Source: Bacteroidota bacterium (GTDB lineage: Bacteria > Bacteroidota > Bacteroidia > Chitinophagales > Saprospiraceae). From it: 20,788 nt of DNA. Shown in pieces: positions 13,451-20,788 of the stretch. The notes under the pieces were generated by a model that worked only from the letters and a program-made list of their open reading frames with translations, was not told the origin of the DNA and ran no database searches. Numbering within the stretch: the first letter of the stretch is position 1; each line of letters starts with the position of its first letter. Location: contig QQUB01000403.1 of the NCBI GenBank assembly GCA_008501835.1, positions 1 through 20,788 of the forward strand, given 5' to 3'. The position numbers and the translations under genes were made by a program.

Positions 13451-15895
13451 ATGATTCACAAATCCATTCACTTGAGATCGTTCCTGACGATTTGCTTTTT
13501 ACTTTTTATTTCACCCGTTTTACTTCTTTCACAGGAAACAACAGAAAAAGAAGGAGAAAAAGAAAAAGAAGAAAAAGAGGAAAAACATCCCTACGACGAA
13601 TTGATTTCCGATAAAGCTACCACTCAAAAAGGTCTTTTTGATGTTCATCAGGTAGACAATGCCTATTATTTTGAAATTAAAGAGGATTTGCTTGAGGAAG
13701 AACTGCTGGTAGTGAGCCGTATTTCAGGCCATGTGAAAAACCTAAACTTCGGTGGCGCCGGGATGCGTTCCCGGCCCCAACAGATTATTCGTTGGCAAAA
13801 GAAAGACAACACCCTCGTTTTGCGATCGGTATCTTACAACAGCGTCGCCAGTTTTGAGAAACCTATTTACCAGTCAGTGAAAAATAACAATTTTGAACCG
13901 GTGATACAGGTTTTTAACATCAAAACACCTTCGAAAGACAGTACATCATATGTCATTGATGCCACACCGTTTTTCACCACCGATATAGCCATGATTGGCG
14001 CTTTGAGTGAACAACAAAGGAAAAATTTTCAAATAAGCGGTCTGGATAAAAAACGTAGTTTCATCGAATATATGACAGCTTTCCCGGACAACGTAGAGGT
14101 AAGGCACGTACTCACCTATAAAGGGAAAAAATTACCGGACAATCAGGTTACACAAACTTTGTCTGTAGGAATGAACCAATCCTTTATCCGATTACCAAAA
14201 GAACCTATGGTTCCGAGGTATTACGATGCACGGGTTGGCTATTTTTCCATTCAGCAGACAGATTATGGGGTTGAAGAACAACGCGCAGCCAAACGCAGAT
14301 ACATCACCAAATGGCGTCTGGAACCGAAAGATCCTGAAGCCTACTTCCGCGGAGAATTAGTCGAACCTGTAAAGCCCATTGTTTATTACATCGACCCGGC
14401 CACACCCAAAAAATGGGTTCCATATCTTATCCAGGGTGTCAATGACTGGCAGGCCAGTTTTGAAAAAGCTGGCTTCAAAAATGCCATCATTGGTAAAGAA
14501 GCACCAACCAAAGAAGAGAATCCGGGTTGGAGTCCGGAAGACGTCCGGTATTCCGTTTTACGGTATGTAACAACGGAGATCCAAAATGCCATGGGACCAC
14601 ATGTTCACGACCCAAGAACCGGAGAGATCATCGAAAGTGATATCATCTGGTACCATAATGTAATGAGCCTGCTGAGAAACTGGTTCCTGATCCAAACTGC
14701 AGCATGCAACCCCGCAGCAAGAGCTGTTGATTTTGATGATGAAGTGATGGGACAACTCATCCGATTCGTTTCTGCTCATGAAGTAGGACATACGCTTGGA
14801 CTACCACACAATATGGGGTCATCAGTTGCATACCCAGTGGACTCTCTTAGAAGCAAAACCTTCACAGACAGCCACGGTACAGCTCCTTCCATCATGGATT
14901 ATGCTCGTTTTAATTACATAGCCCAACCAGAGGACGGAGTGACAAACTTTTATCCCGGGATTGGCGATTATGACGACTGGTCGATTTATTATGGTTATAA
15001 ACTGTTACCTGATGTAAAATCAGCCGATGACGAAGCGGCCACCCTCAATGAATGGGTAAAGGAAAAAGCGGGGAATCCAATCTACCGCTATGGACAACAG
15101 CGGGGCAACCCGGCGGATCCAACCTCTCAAACAGAAGACCTTGGAGATGATGCTGTTTATGCCAGTAAAATGGGTATCAACAACCTGAAACGTATGGTAC
15201 CTGAACTGGTAGAGTGGTCCAGTCAGGATGGAAAAGATTTCTCCCAGCTGGCGGAAATGTACGGCAATGTATATTCTCAATTGGGCAGATATATGCGCCA
15301 TGTAAGAACCAATGTAGGTGGTGTTTATGAATACCGCAAAACAGCTGATGAAGAAGGCGTGGTATTCACCTCTGTTTCGGCGAAAAAGCAACGGGAGGCC
15401 GTACGGTTTATCAATACTCAACTTTTTCAAACTCCTGAGTGGTTGATTGAACCGGAGATTCTCCAACGCATTGGAGGCACGAGCATCATCGACAGGATTG
15501 GAGGACTGCAAAGGTCCACCCTGAATCAGTTATTTGAGCCAAACCGTATGAAGCGACTGATCGAAGCAGAAGCCATGGCTAAAAACAGTTATGCATTGCT
15601 CGATCTTTTCAGAGATGTACAAAATGGTATTTGGTCGGAAGTGAATTCAAATGCCAAAGTGGATGTTTATCGCCGAAACCTTCAGAAGGCCCACGTCGAA
15701 CTGATGTTCAAGCTGATAAAAGATGAGAAAAACAACATGGCTGTTTCCGATATCAAATCGGCTGCCCGTGGTTCACTGATGAAGCTGAGGGGAAAACTGG
15801 CAAAAGCAGCCTCCAGAGCTTCCCACGAACCTACCCAGTTCCATTACAGAGATGTGCTGGCAAGGATTGATGAGGTTTTGGATATTGAGGATTGA
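13451..15895 (+). CDS. Secreted zinc-dependent metalloprotease (DUF5117/DUF4953 family)
   Basis: An exported metzincin-like protease of 814 residues. The signal peptide spans about 1-27 (hydrophobic core FLTICFLLFISPVLLL). A strongly charged Glu/Lys linker (about 30-46) follows. Then comes a short DUF5118-like segment beginning HPYDELI and a DUF5117-like region (about 100-295) with FGGAGMRSRPQQIIRW and the TPFFTTD motif. The catalytic domain carries HEVGHTLGLPH, with zinc ligands H443, H447 and H453 and catalytic E444. About 30 residues later, SIMDYARFNY provides the Met-turn (M482). This arrangement and length match the family of large Bacteroidota zinc proteases, whose substrates are unknown. 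No T9SS tail is visible, so it may stay in the periplasm or outer membrane. The ATG at 13451 directly precedes the signal peptide. It is downstream of, and probably co-transcribed with, the small lipoprotein gene. Confidence 0.9.
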   Translation: MIHKSIHLRSFLTICFLLFISPVLLLSQETTEKEGEKEKEEKEEKHPYDELISDKATTQKGLFDVHQVDNAYYFEIKEDLLEEELLVVSRISGHVKNLNFGGAGMRSRPQQIIRWQKKDNTLVLRSVSYNSVASFEKPIYQSVKNNNFEPVIQVFNIKTPSKDSTSYVIDATPFFTTDIAMIGALSEQQRKNFQISGLDKKRSFIEYMTAFPDNVEVRHVLTYKGKKLPDNQVTQTLSVGMNQSFIRLPKEPMVPRYYDARVGYFSIQQTDYGVEEQRAAKRRYITKWRLEPKDPEAYFRGELVEPVKPIVYYIDPATPKKWVPYLIQGVNDWQASFEKAGFKNAIIGKEAPTKEENPGWSPEDVRYSVLRYVTTEIQNAMGPHVHDPRTGEIIESDIIWYHNVMSLLRNWFLIQTAACNPAARAVDFDDEVMGQLIRFVSAHEVGHTLGLPHNMGSSVAYPVDSLRSKTFTDSHGTAPSIMDYARFNYIAQPEDGVTNFYPGIGDYDDWSIYYGYKLLPDVKSADDEAATLNEWVKEKAGNPIYRYGQQRGNPADPTSQTEDLGDDAVYASKMGINNLKRMVPELVEWSSQDGKDFSQLAEMYGNVYSQLGRYMRHVRTNVGGVYEYRKTADEEGVVFTSVSAKKQREAVRFINTQLFQTPEWLIEPEILQRIGGTSIIDRIGGLQRSTLNQLFEPNRMKRLIEAEAMAKNSYALLDLFRDVQNGIWSEVNSNAKVDVYRRNLQKAHVELMFKLIKDEKNNMAVSDIKSAARGSLMKLRGKLAKAASRASHEPTQFHYRDVLARIDEVLDIED

Positions 15896-15906
15896 TTTGG
15901 TTACTG

Positions 15907-15961
15907 GTTTCTAGTTACTGGTTTCTGGTAGAAATTCGCCCAGAAACCAGTAACTAGAAAC
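15907..15961. repeat. Perfect 22-bp inverted repeat between convergent genes
   Basis: The left arm (15907-15928) and right arm (15940-15961) are exact reverse complements over 22 bp, with an 11-nt loop (TAGAAATTCGC). The left side also contains a 16-bp-period direct repeat of TTACTGGTTTCT (15901-15912 and 15916-15927 or so). The structure sits in the 79-bp gap between two convergent genes, so it could end transcription in both directions, but neither arm is followed by a T-run. The TTTCTAGTTACTGGTTTCTGG wording resembles intergenic repeats I associate with Bacteroidota genomes. Confidence 0.9.
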
Positions 15962-15974
15962 TTGCAACCAAAGA

Positions 15975-18122
15975 CTACCTAACAACCGTCACATCACCCG
16001 TTCTCTGCCTCACAAATCCATCTACAAATTTCAATTCAATTAAATAAACAAAAACCCCACTCTGTACGGGCTCGCCATTATAGCGAGCATCCCAGCCCAC
16101 ACTCTCCTGATTTACGGGAATGTCTTCAGTCATGAAGACCAGATTACCCCAACGATCGAAAATGCTCATCTTACTCACTTCCACATTGTTCAACTTACTT
16201 TGCACATAGAAGTATTCATTTACGCCATCTCCATTCGGACTAATGGCATTTGGAATAAAAACTGCGCGATCTTTCCTCACATCAACTTCCACGGAATCCA
16301 GGTAGACACATCCATTCTCAACGGACATCATAAGGGTATAAATCACATCATCCAATGGTGAAGCCACATTATCCAAACAGTCCTGACAAGAAAGTGTTCC
16401 TTCCAACGGATCAACCCAGCTGAAAGTTACCGGAGCATCGCCGGCATAATAAACTGCATTTATGGGCGTGGAATTCCCCAGGTCGATTTGTATGCTTTCT
16501 GGAATGATATCCACAAAAAAGTCTTCCATTAATATTTCAAAGTCGATAATGGAAACATCACAGCCATCGTAAACCGTTACTGCATGCATACCAACATCAT
16601 TCACAATTTTTTGAGGTTCTTCAGAACCATTATCCCAGAGAAAAATGTCCCCATATTCGGAAACGTCCAGCACAATAGGTTCATCTTCACATATGTAATA
16701 CTGCTCATCCAGGTAAGCATATTCCAGCTCCTGGATTACCGAAAAATTAGCGACAACCTGATCACAACCAGACGTTACAGTTACCGAATAATCTCCCGGT
16801 TCTTCCAATACCTTTATCGGAAACTCTGAACCATCATTCCATAAATAACTGACTCCATACAGAGAGGCATCCAAAACTTCAAAATCTCCCGGGCAGATGT
16901 AATATTCTTCCTCTATGAAAGTGATATCCAGTGGTTCAATAAATATAGGCGTGCTGTCAGGGGAGATGACTGTTTCAGGATAATCGGAAAAGACGACATC
17001 CTGTAAAGAAGCCGGCAATCCGGTCAAAACAGCCTGATTCTGGTATTCACCCAAAGCTTCCTGCCCAATCTCCACTAAAACCTGAACACTGTCAATTCCC
17101 GGCGGAACACTCATTCCACTGATATCAAAAACATGATCGTTTATGGATTCAATCCCTCCAAATGGATTGGAAAGAATCTCTAAAACTTCAAATTCTTCCG
17201 GCAGTACATCTGTTAACTGGAGTCCTGTCTGTAAAACTCCGGAACCATTGGAAATGATAAAGGTGTAGATCACTTCTGTACAAGGCAGAGCAACATCTGT
17301 TGACACTGTTTTTTGAAGATCAATGGTATAAGGGCAGGAACAACCATCCTCTCCCCCGGACGGAGGACCGTTGGCCAGTGAAGTCATAAGGCCTGATTCT
17401 TTGTCAATACCCACCAAAGTTGGTTGATCATTGATGGTACCGTATCCAAACAAATTACCAAAAACATCAAAAAAAACGGCTCCAACCTGGTTCACCTGGG
17501 GCTGAGGGGGAAAACCACTGGTAATTGTTGCAGTGGCCGGATCTATCTTGACTAATCGGGCATCTCCGGTACTAAAACCGTACAGGTCTCCGGTAAATGG
17601 ATCAAACGCTATATCGTAAATACCTGAAAGAGGATTAATCAACTCCATTGATGTCACCTGATAATTGGGATGATTGAGATCAACAAAGGCCAGGTATCCC
17701 GCTAGTCCGTTAAAATTTGATTGTCCCAGCAAAACAAGATAATTCCCATCAGGAGTAATGTCACCTGCATAATAGGCAAATCCATTGGTAATAATCCCCT
17801 GAGGAACACCTAAAAATTCTGCCACACCATCCTGCCCCAACCGGTAAAGATTCAAATTGATCGGATGCACTCCGTAAATAAAATTATCGGTACTTCGGTA
17901 CCCCATAGCATTAACGGTAGCACCAACAGAGGTAGCAATAGGATCAAAAACGGTATTACCCGATACCGGGTCGATCTCCACTAAATAAAGACCGGAATTA
18001 CTGGTTACGGTTGGAGAAAGACTAAGAAAGTATTGCCCTTCACAGGTAAAGGGTTCCTGGGCCGTCAACAGCACCAGGTTTATCGAGCAAAATAAACTTA
18101 GCAGAAATAGTTTCAGTTTCAT
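15975..18122 (-). CDS. Secreted adhesin-like protein with T9SS type B (CHU_C) sorting domain
   Basis: An exported 715-residue surface protein. The signal peptide spans 1-21 (LLTA|Q). Residues about 27-255 form beta-propeller-like repeats (GLYLVEIDPVSG, LYRLGQDG, RLVKIDPATA), as in DUF6923-type regions. Residues about 265-380 match a DUF11-type domain (YTIDLQKTVSTD, TDVLPEEFEVLEI, QNQAVLTG). Two similar immunoglobulin-like repeats follow (about 400-465 and 468-530), each with YYIC, a WxxGS turn and GDYSVTV or GMHAVTV. A PKD-like segment (540-615) comes next. The C-terminus (618-715) is a gliding-motility-associated CHU_C domain: FIPNAISPNGDGVNEYF, IFDRWGNLVF, GWDARYNGEPVQSGVFVYLIEL and GDVTVVR. 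It should be moved to the surface by the T9SS. It is transcribed alone, divergent from uvrA and convergent with the zinc protease gene. Confidence 0.9.
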   Translation of the reverse strand: MKLKLFLLSLFCSINLVLLTAQEPFTCEGQYFLSLSPTVTSNSGLYLVEIDPVSGNTVFDPIATSVGATVNAMGYRSTDNFIYGVHPINLNLYRLGQDGVAEFLGVPQGIITNGFAYYAGDITPDGNYLVLLGQSNFNGLAGYLAFVDLNHPNYQVTSMELINPLSGIYDIAFDPFTGDLYGFSTGDARLVKIDPATATITSGFPPQPQVNQVGAVFFDVFGNLFGYGTINDQPTLVGIDKESGLMTSLANGPPSGGEDGCSCPYTIDLQKTVSTDVALPCTEVIYTFIISNGSGVLQTGLQLTDVLPEEFEVLEILSNPFGGIESINDHVFDISGMSVPPGIDSVQVLVEIGQEALGEYQNQAVLTGLPASLQDVVFSDYPETVISPDSTPIFIEPLDITFIEEEYYICPGDFEVLDASLYGVSYLWNDGSEFPIKVLEEPGDYSVTVTSGCDQVVANFSVIQELEYAYLDEQYYICEDEPIVLDVSEYGDIFLWDNGSEEPQKIVNDVGMHAVTVYDGCDVSIIDFEILMEDFFVDIIPESIQIDLGNSTPINAVYYAGDAPVTFSWVDPLEGTLSCQDCLDNVASPLDDVIYTLMMSVENGCVYLDSVEVDVRKDRAVFIPNAISPNGDGVNEYFYVQSKLNNVEVSKMSIFDRWGNLVFMTEDIPVNQESVGWDARYNGEPVQSGVFVYLIELKFVDGFVRQRTGDVTVVR

Positions 18123-18277
18123 AACACCTGAGTTTATACTTACAGGTCCTGGTTTTCATTAGCTGTTTCATCAAATTACATACAAAACAGCAAACATGCT
18201 CAAAAAGGTTTGTTCAACAGAAAAAACGTAAAGGAGAAGACAATAAATCCAGGATAGAATTTAAAACAAAAAATTGT

Positions 18278-18285
18278 TATTTTTG
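18278..18285 (+). promoter_or_regulatory. Candidate -7 promoter box (TATTTTTG) for uvrA
   Basis: TATTTTTG fits TAnnTTTG exactly and would place the transcript start near 18289, about 66 nt before the uvrA ATG. No TTG at the -33 spacing is seen. The region is T-rich, which raises the chance of a random match. Confidence 0.35.
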
Positions 18286-18354
18286 CTTTTCGTGCTCCAA
18301 ATTTAAAACAAGTGCCGTTCGTATTTTGTTCAGCAATAAACGCAAAAGGGATTC

Positions 18355-20788
18355 ATGACAAAAGACAATACACCCGATCTCAATGGTTTTTCTGAAGATT
18401 TCATCGAAGTCATCGGTGCCCGGGTACACAACCTCAAAGACCTGGATCTTCAGATACCCCGGAACCAGCTGGTAGTCATTACCGGGATCAGCGGCAGCGG
18501 AAAATCTTCCCTGGCTTTCGATACCATCTTTGCAGAAGGACAGCGCCGTTATATGGAAACCTTCTCTGCTTATGCCCGCCAGTTTATTGGAGAAATGGAG
18601 CGGCCGGATGTAGAGAAGATCACCGGTTTGAGTCCCGTCATTTCGATAGAACAAAAAACTACCGGAAGGAACCCTCGTTCTACCGTCGGCACTGTAACTG
18701 AAGTTTATGATTTCCTTCGTTTGTTATTTGCCAGAGCCGGTGAAGCCTACTCCCATGTAACTGGTGAAAAAATGGTCAAATACACCGAAGCTCAAATGAA
18801 AGACCATATCCTGACGCAGTACGCTGGTCGTAAAATTGCCTTGCTAGCTCCTTTGGTAAAAGGACGAAAGGGACATTATCGCGAGCTTTTCGAATATACC
18901 AGAAAGCAGGGCTACGCACGGGTTAGAGTAGATGGTGAAATAGTGGAGATCACTCCGGGCATGCAACTTGACCGCTACAAAGTTCACGACATCGAAGTTG
19001 TAGTAGACCGGCTTAAAATGGATCCTAAACACAATGATCGTTTTAATGAATCGGTGGAAGCATCACTCAAATTAGGTAATGGCCTTTTGTTGGTTTTAGA
19101 CTATGAAACCGAAGAAGTTTCCACCTTCAGTAAACACCTGATGGACCCGGAATCCGGCATTTCCTATGATGAGCCTTCTCCCAATACCTTTTCTTTCAAC
19201 TCACCCTACGGCTATTGTCCAACCTGTAAAGGACTGGGAAAAGTCAACACAGTTGATATGGAAAAAGTGATCCCGGATGACAGCAAAAGCATTAACCAAA
19301 AAGGAATCGCACCTTTCGGAGAAGTACGCGACAACCTCACCTTTAAACAACTCCGGGCGATCGCTAAAAAATATAAATTCAGTTTTTCAACTCCTGTTAA
19401 GGAAATCCCGAAAAAGGCTCTTGAAACAATCTTACATGGTGGGGATGACACTTTCAACATCAGGATCAACCCACACAATGATTATTCCTATGATCTGGCC
19501 GAGCAGGGTCTTATCAAAATGCTGACTCGCTGGTATAAAAACTCTACGTCTGAAAAAATTCGCGGCTGGGCAGAGGATTTCATGATGATCGACAAATGCC
19601 CGGAATGTGAAGGACAAAGGCTCAAACAGGAAGCCTTGCACTTCAAACTCAACGGCAATAATATTGCAGATCTGGCCGCTATGGACCTGGTACAACTCAA
19701 CGAGTGGATGGAGGACATTGAAAATCATCTGTCTGACCGACAACTGGTCATTGCTACGGAGATCCTGAAGGAGATCCGGTTCCGATTGCGGTTTTTGCTT
19801 CATGTCGGCCTGACATATCTTGCCCTTGACCGTCCGGCGAGAACGCTTTCCGGTGGGGAAGCGCAACGTATCAGACTGGCCACTCAGATCGGTTCACAGC
19901 TTACAGGAGTCACCTACATCCTCGACGAACCCAGTATCGGTTTGCACCAAAGAGATAATCAAAAACTTATTGAAGCCCTCAAAGAACTTTCCTCTATAGG
20001 GAACTCGGTGATTGTCGTTGAACATGACAAAGACATTATGCTGGCTTCAGACTATTTGATAGACCTTGGCCCCGGAGCTGGAAAGCATGGTGGGGAATTA
20101 GTTGGAACCGGAATTCCTAAGGATTTTCTGAAAAAGGTCCACACACTGACAGCAGACTACCTGACCAATAAAAAAGCCATTGAGATCCCGAAAAAAAGGC
20201 GAAAAAGTAATGGCAAACACCTCAGATTAAAGGGAGCTATTGGTCATAACTTGAAAAATGTAAATCTCAAGATCCCACTGGGTGTTTTTGTTTGTGTAAC
20301 CGGAGTATCCGGCAGCGGAAAATCATCCCTGATCAATGAAACCCTCTACCCGATCCTGAGAAGACAATTCCACAAAAGTCTTGGCAAACCTTTAAAATTC
20401 AAATCCATTGAGGGACTGGAACACCTGGACAAGGTCATTGAGATCGATCAATCTCCAATCGGCAGAACTCCTAGGTCAAACCCAGCAACTTATACAGGTT
20501 TGTTTACAGATATCCGAAAATTATTTTCAGAACTTCCCGAGTCTAAAATACGTGGTTATAAACCCGGCAGATTTTCCTTCAACGTTAAAGGCGGACGATG
20601 CGAAGAATGCCACGGTTCCGGTATGCGGGTGATCGAGATGAATTTCCTTCCGGATGTTTATATCCATTGTGAAAAATGTATGGGCCTTCGGTACAACCGC
20701 GAAACCCGTGAGGTTTTGTACAAAGGAAAATCCATCAGTGACGTGCTGGATATGACGGTGGAAGAAGCCGTGGAATTTTTCAAACCAA
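18355..20788 (+). CDS. uvrA: Excinuclease ABC subunit A (partial, 3' end outside window)
   Basis: DNA damage-recognition ATPase of nucleotide excision repair, which loads UvrB onto lesions. 811 residues are visible of a usual 930-950. First ATPase: Walker A GISGSGKS (44-51), signature LSGGEAQR (498-505) and Walker B region YILDEPSIGL (D524, E525). The second Walker A is GVSGSGKS (650-657), and the second signature lies beyond the window. The second zinc module is intact (C749, C752, C772, C775), with GGRCEECHGSG and NFLPDVYIHCEKC. In the first zinc module only the later pair remains (C288, C291 in YCPTCKG); the earlier CPxC is replaced by DPES (264-267). The ATG at 18355 gives a normal N-terminus (IEVIGARVHNLKDLDL). 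It is divergent from the CHU_C gene. No SOS-box-like operator is recognised upstream. Confidence 0.97.
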   Translation, partial: MTKDNTPDLNGFSEDFIEVIGARVHNLKDLDLQIPRNQLVVITGISGSGKSSLAFDTIFAEGQRRYMETFSAYARQFIGEMERPDVEKITGLSPVISIEQKTTGRNPRSTVGTVTEVYDFLRLLFARAGEAYSHVTGEKMVKYTEAQMKDHILTQYAGRKIALLAPLVKGRKGHYRELFEYTRKQGYARVRVDGEIVEITPGMQLDRYKVHDIEVVVDRLKMDPKHNDRFNESVEASLKLGNGLLLVLDYETEEVSTFSKHLMDPESGISYDEPSPNTFSFNSPYGYCPTCKGLGKVNTVDMEKVIPDDSKSINQKGIAPFGEVRDNLTFKQLRAIAKKYKFSFSTPVKEIPKKALETILHGGDDTFNIRINPHNDYSYDLAEQGLIKMLTRWYKNSTSEKIRGWAEDFMMIDKCPECEGQRLKQEALHFKLNGNNIADLAAMDLVQLNEWMEDIENHLSDRQLVIATEILKEIRFRLRFLLHVGLTYLALDRPARTLSGGEAQRIRLATQIGSQLTGVTYILDEPSIGLHQRDNQKLIEALKELSSIGNSVIVVEHDKDIMLASDYLIDLGPGAGKHGGELVGTGIPKDFLKKVHTLTADYLTNKKAIEIPKKRRKSNGKHLRLKGAIGHNLKNVNLKIPLGVFVCVTGVSGSGKSSLINETLYPILRRQFHKSLGKPLKFKSIEGLEHLDKVIEIDQSPIGRTPRSNPATYTGLFTDIRKLFSELPESKIRGYKPGRFSFNVKGGRCEECHGSGMRVIEMNFLPDVYIHCEKCMGLRYNRETREVLYKGKSISDVLDMTVEEAVEFFKP

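Noticed and set aside
13333..13614. A 93-codon plus-strand frame across the lipoprotein-protease junction
   Set aside because: It is out of frame with both genes and its arginine/lysine-rich end is the shadow of the protease Glu/Lys linker.
15020..15511. A 163-codon minus-strand open frame
   Set aside because: It is antisense to the zinc protease gene just downstream of its catalytic motif and shows no recognisable features.
18277..18654. A 125-codon minus-strand open frame between the CHU_C gene and uvrA
   Set aside because: It overlaps the uvrA Walker A region on the opposite strand and covers the probable uvrA promoter.
1..20788. Defence island, prophage or biosynthetic cluster
   Set aside because: Apart from the helicase-nuclease, whose context is cut off, no toxin-antitoxin, restriction, Cas, integrase, phage structural or cluster-type biosynthetic gene was found. 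The nitrilase and kinase stand alone.

Overview
The window looks like a chromosomal segment of a member of the Bacteroidota, most likely a Saprospiria-type bacterium. This is inferred from gene content and signals. Two proteins carry type IX secretion system (T9SS) sorting domains (one type A, one type B/CHU_C). A collagen-like surface protein begins with the N-terminal module common in this phylum. Several genes are preceded by the Bacteroidota -7 promoter element TAnnTTTG, and Shine-Dalgarno sequences are largely absent. I see no tRNA, rRNA, CRISPR array, insertion sequence or phage gene.

Layout. Positions 1-2822 (minus strand) hold most of a UvrD/PcrA-type helicase fused to a RecB-like PD-(D/E)XK nuclease, cut by the left edge. 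Divergent from it is a nitrilase (2898-3812). A 410-bp gap with short repeats and hairpins separates the nitrilase from a large membrane M48 metallopeptidase (4223-6316, minus). Divergent from that is an APH-fold kinase resembling ThrB2 homoserine kinase (6464-7402), which converges on a shared terminator with the next block.

The central block (7462-11217, minus) is a probable two-gene operon. A small secreted protein with a T9SS tail is followed by a 1062-residue secreted protein with a 22-triplet Gly-X-Y collagen tract, about thirteen 48-49-residue repeats arranged as an A/B dimer array, and a globular C-terminal domain. A 575-bp AT-rich gap follows. Then come plus-strand genes for a YdeI/OmpD-associated family protein, a single-domain PqiA-like membrane protein, a heptanucleotide tandem repeat, a small putative lipoprotein and a large secreted zinc metalloprotease. 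A perfect 22-bp inverted repeat separates the protease from a convergent T9SS type B adhesin-like protein (15975-18122, minus). Divergent from that is uvrA (18355 to the right edge, partial).

Functionally this is a mosaic rather than one pathway: DNA repair genes at both ends, several envelope or secreted proteins between them, and a few metabolic enzymes. The most distinctive items are the collagen-like repeat protein with its small T9SS partner, the higher-order repeat structure inside that gene, promoter boxes placed almost on top of start codons, and the intergenic heptamer and inverted repeats.
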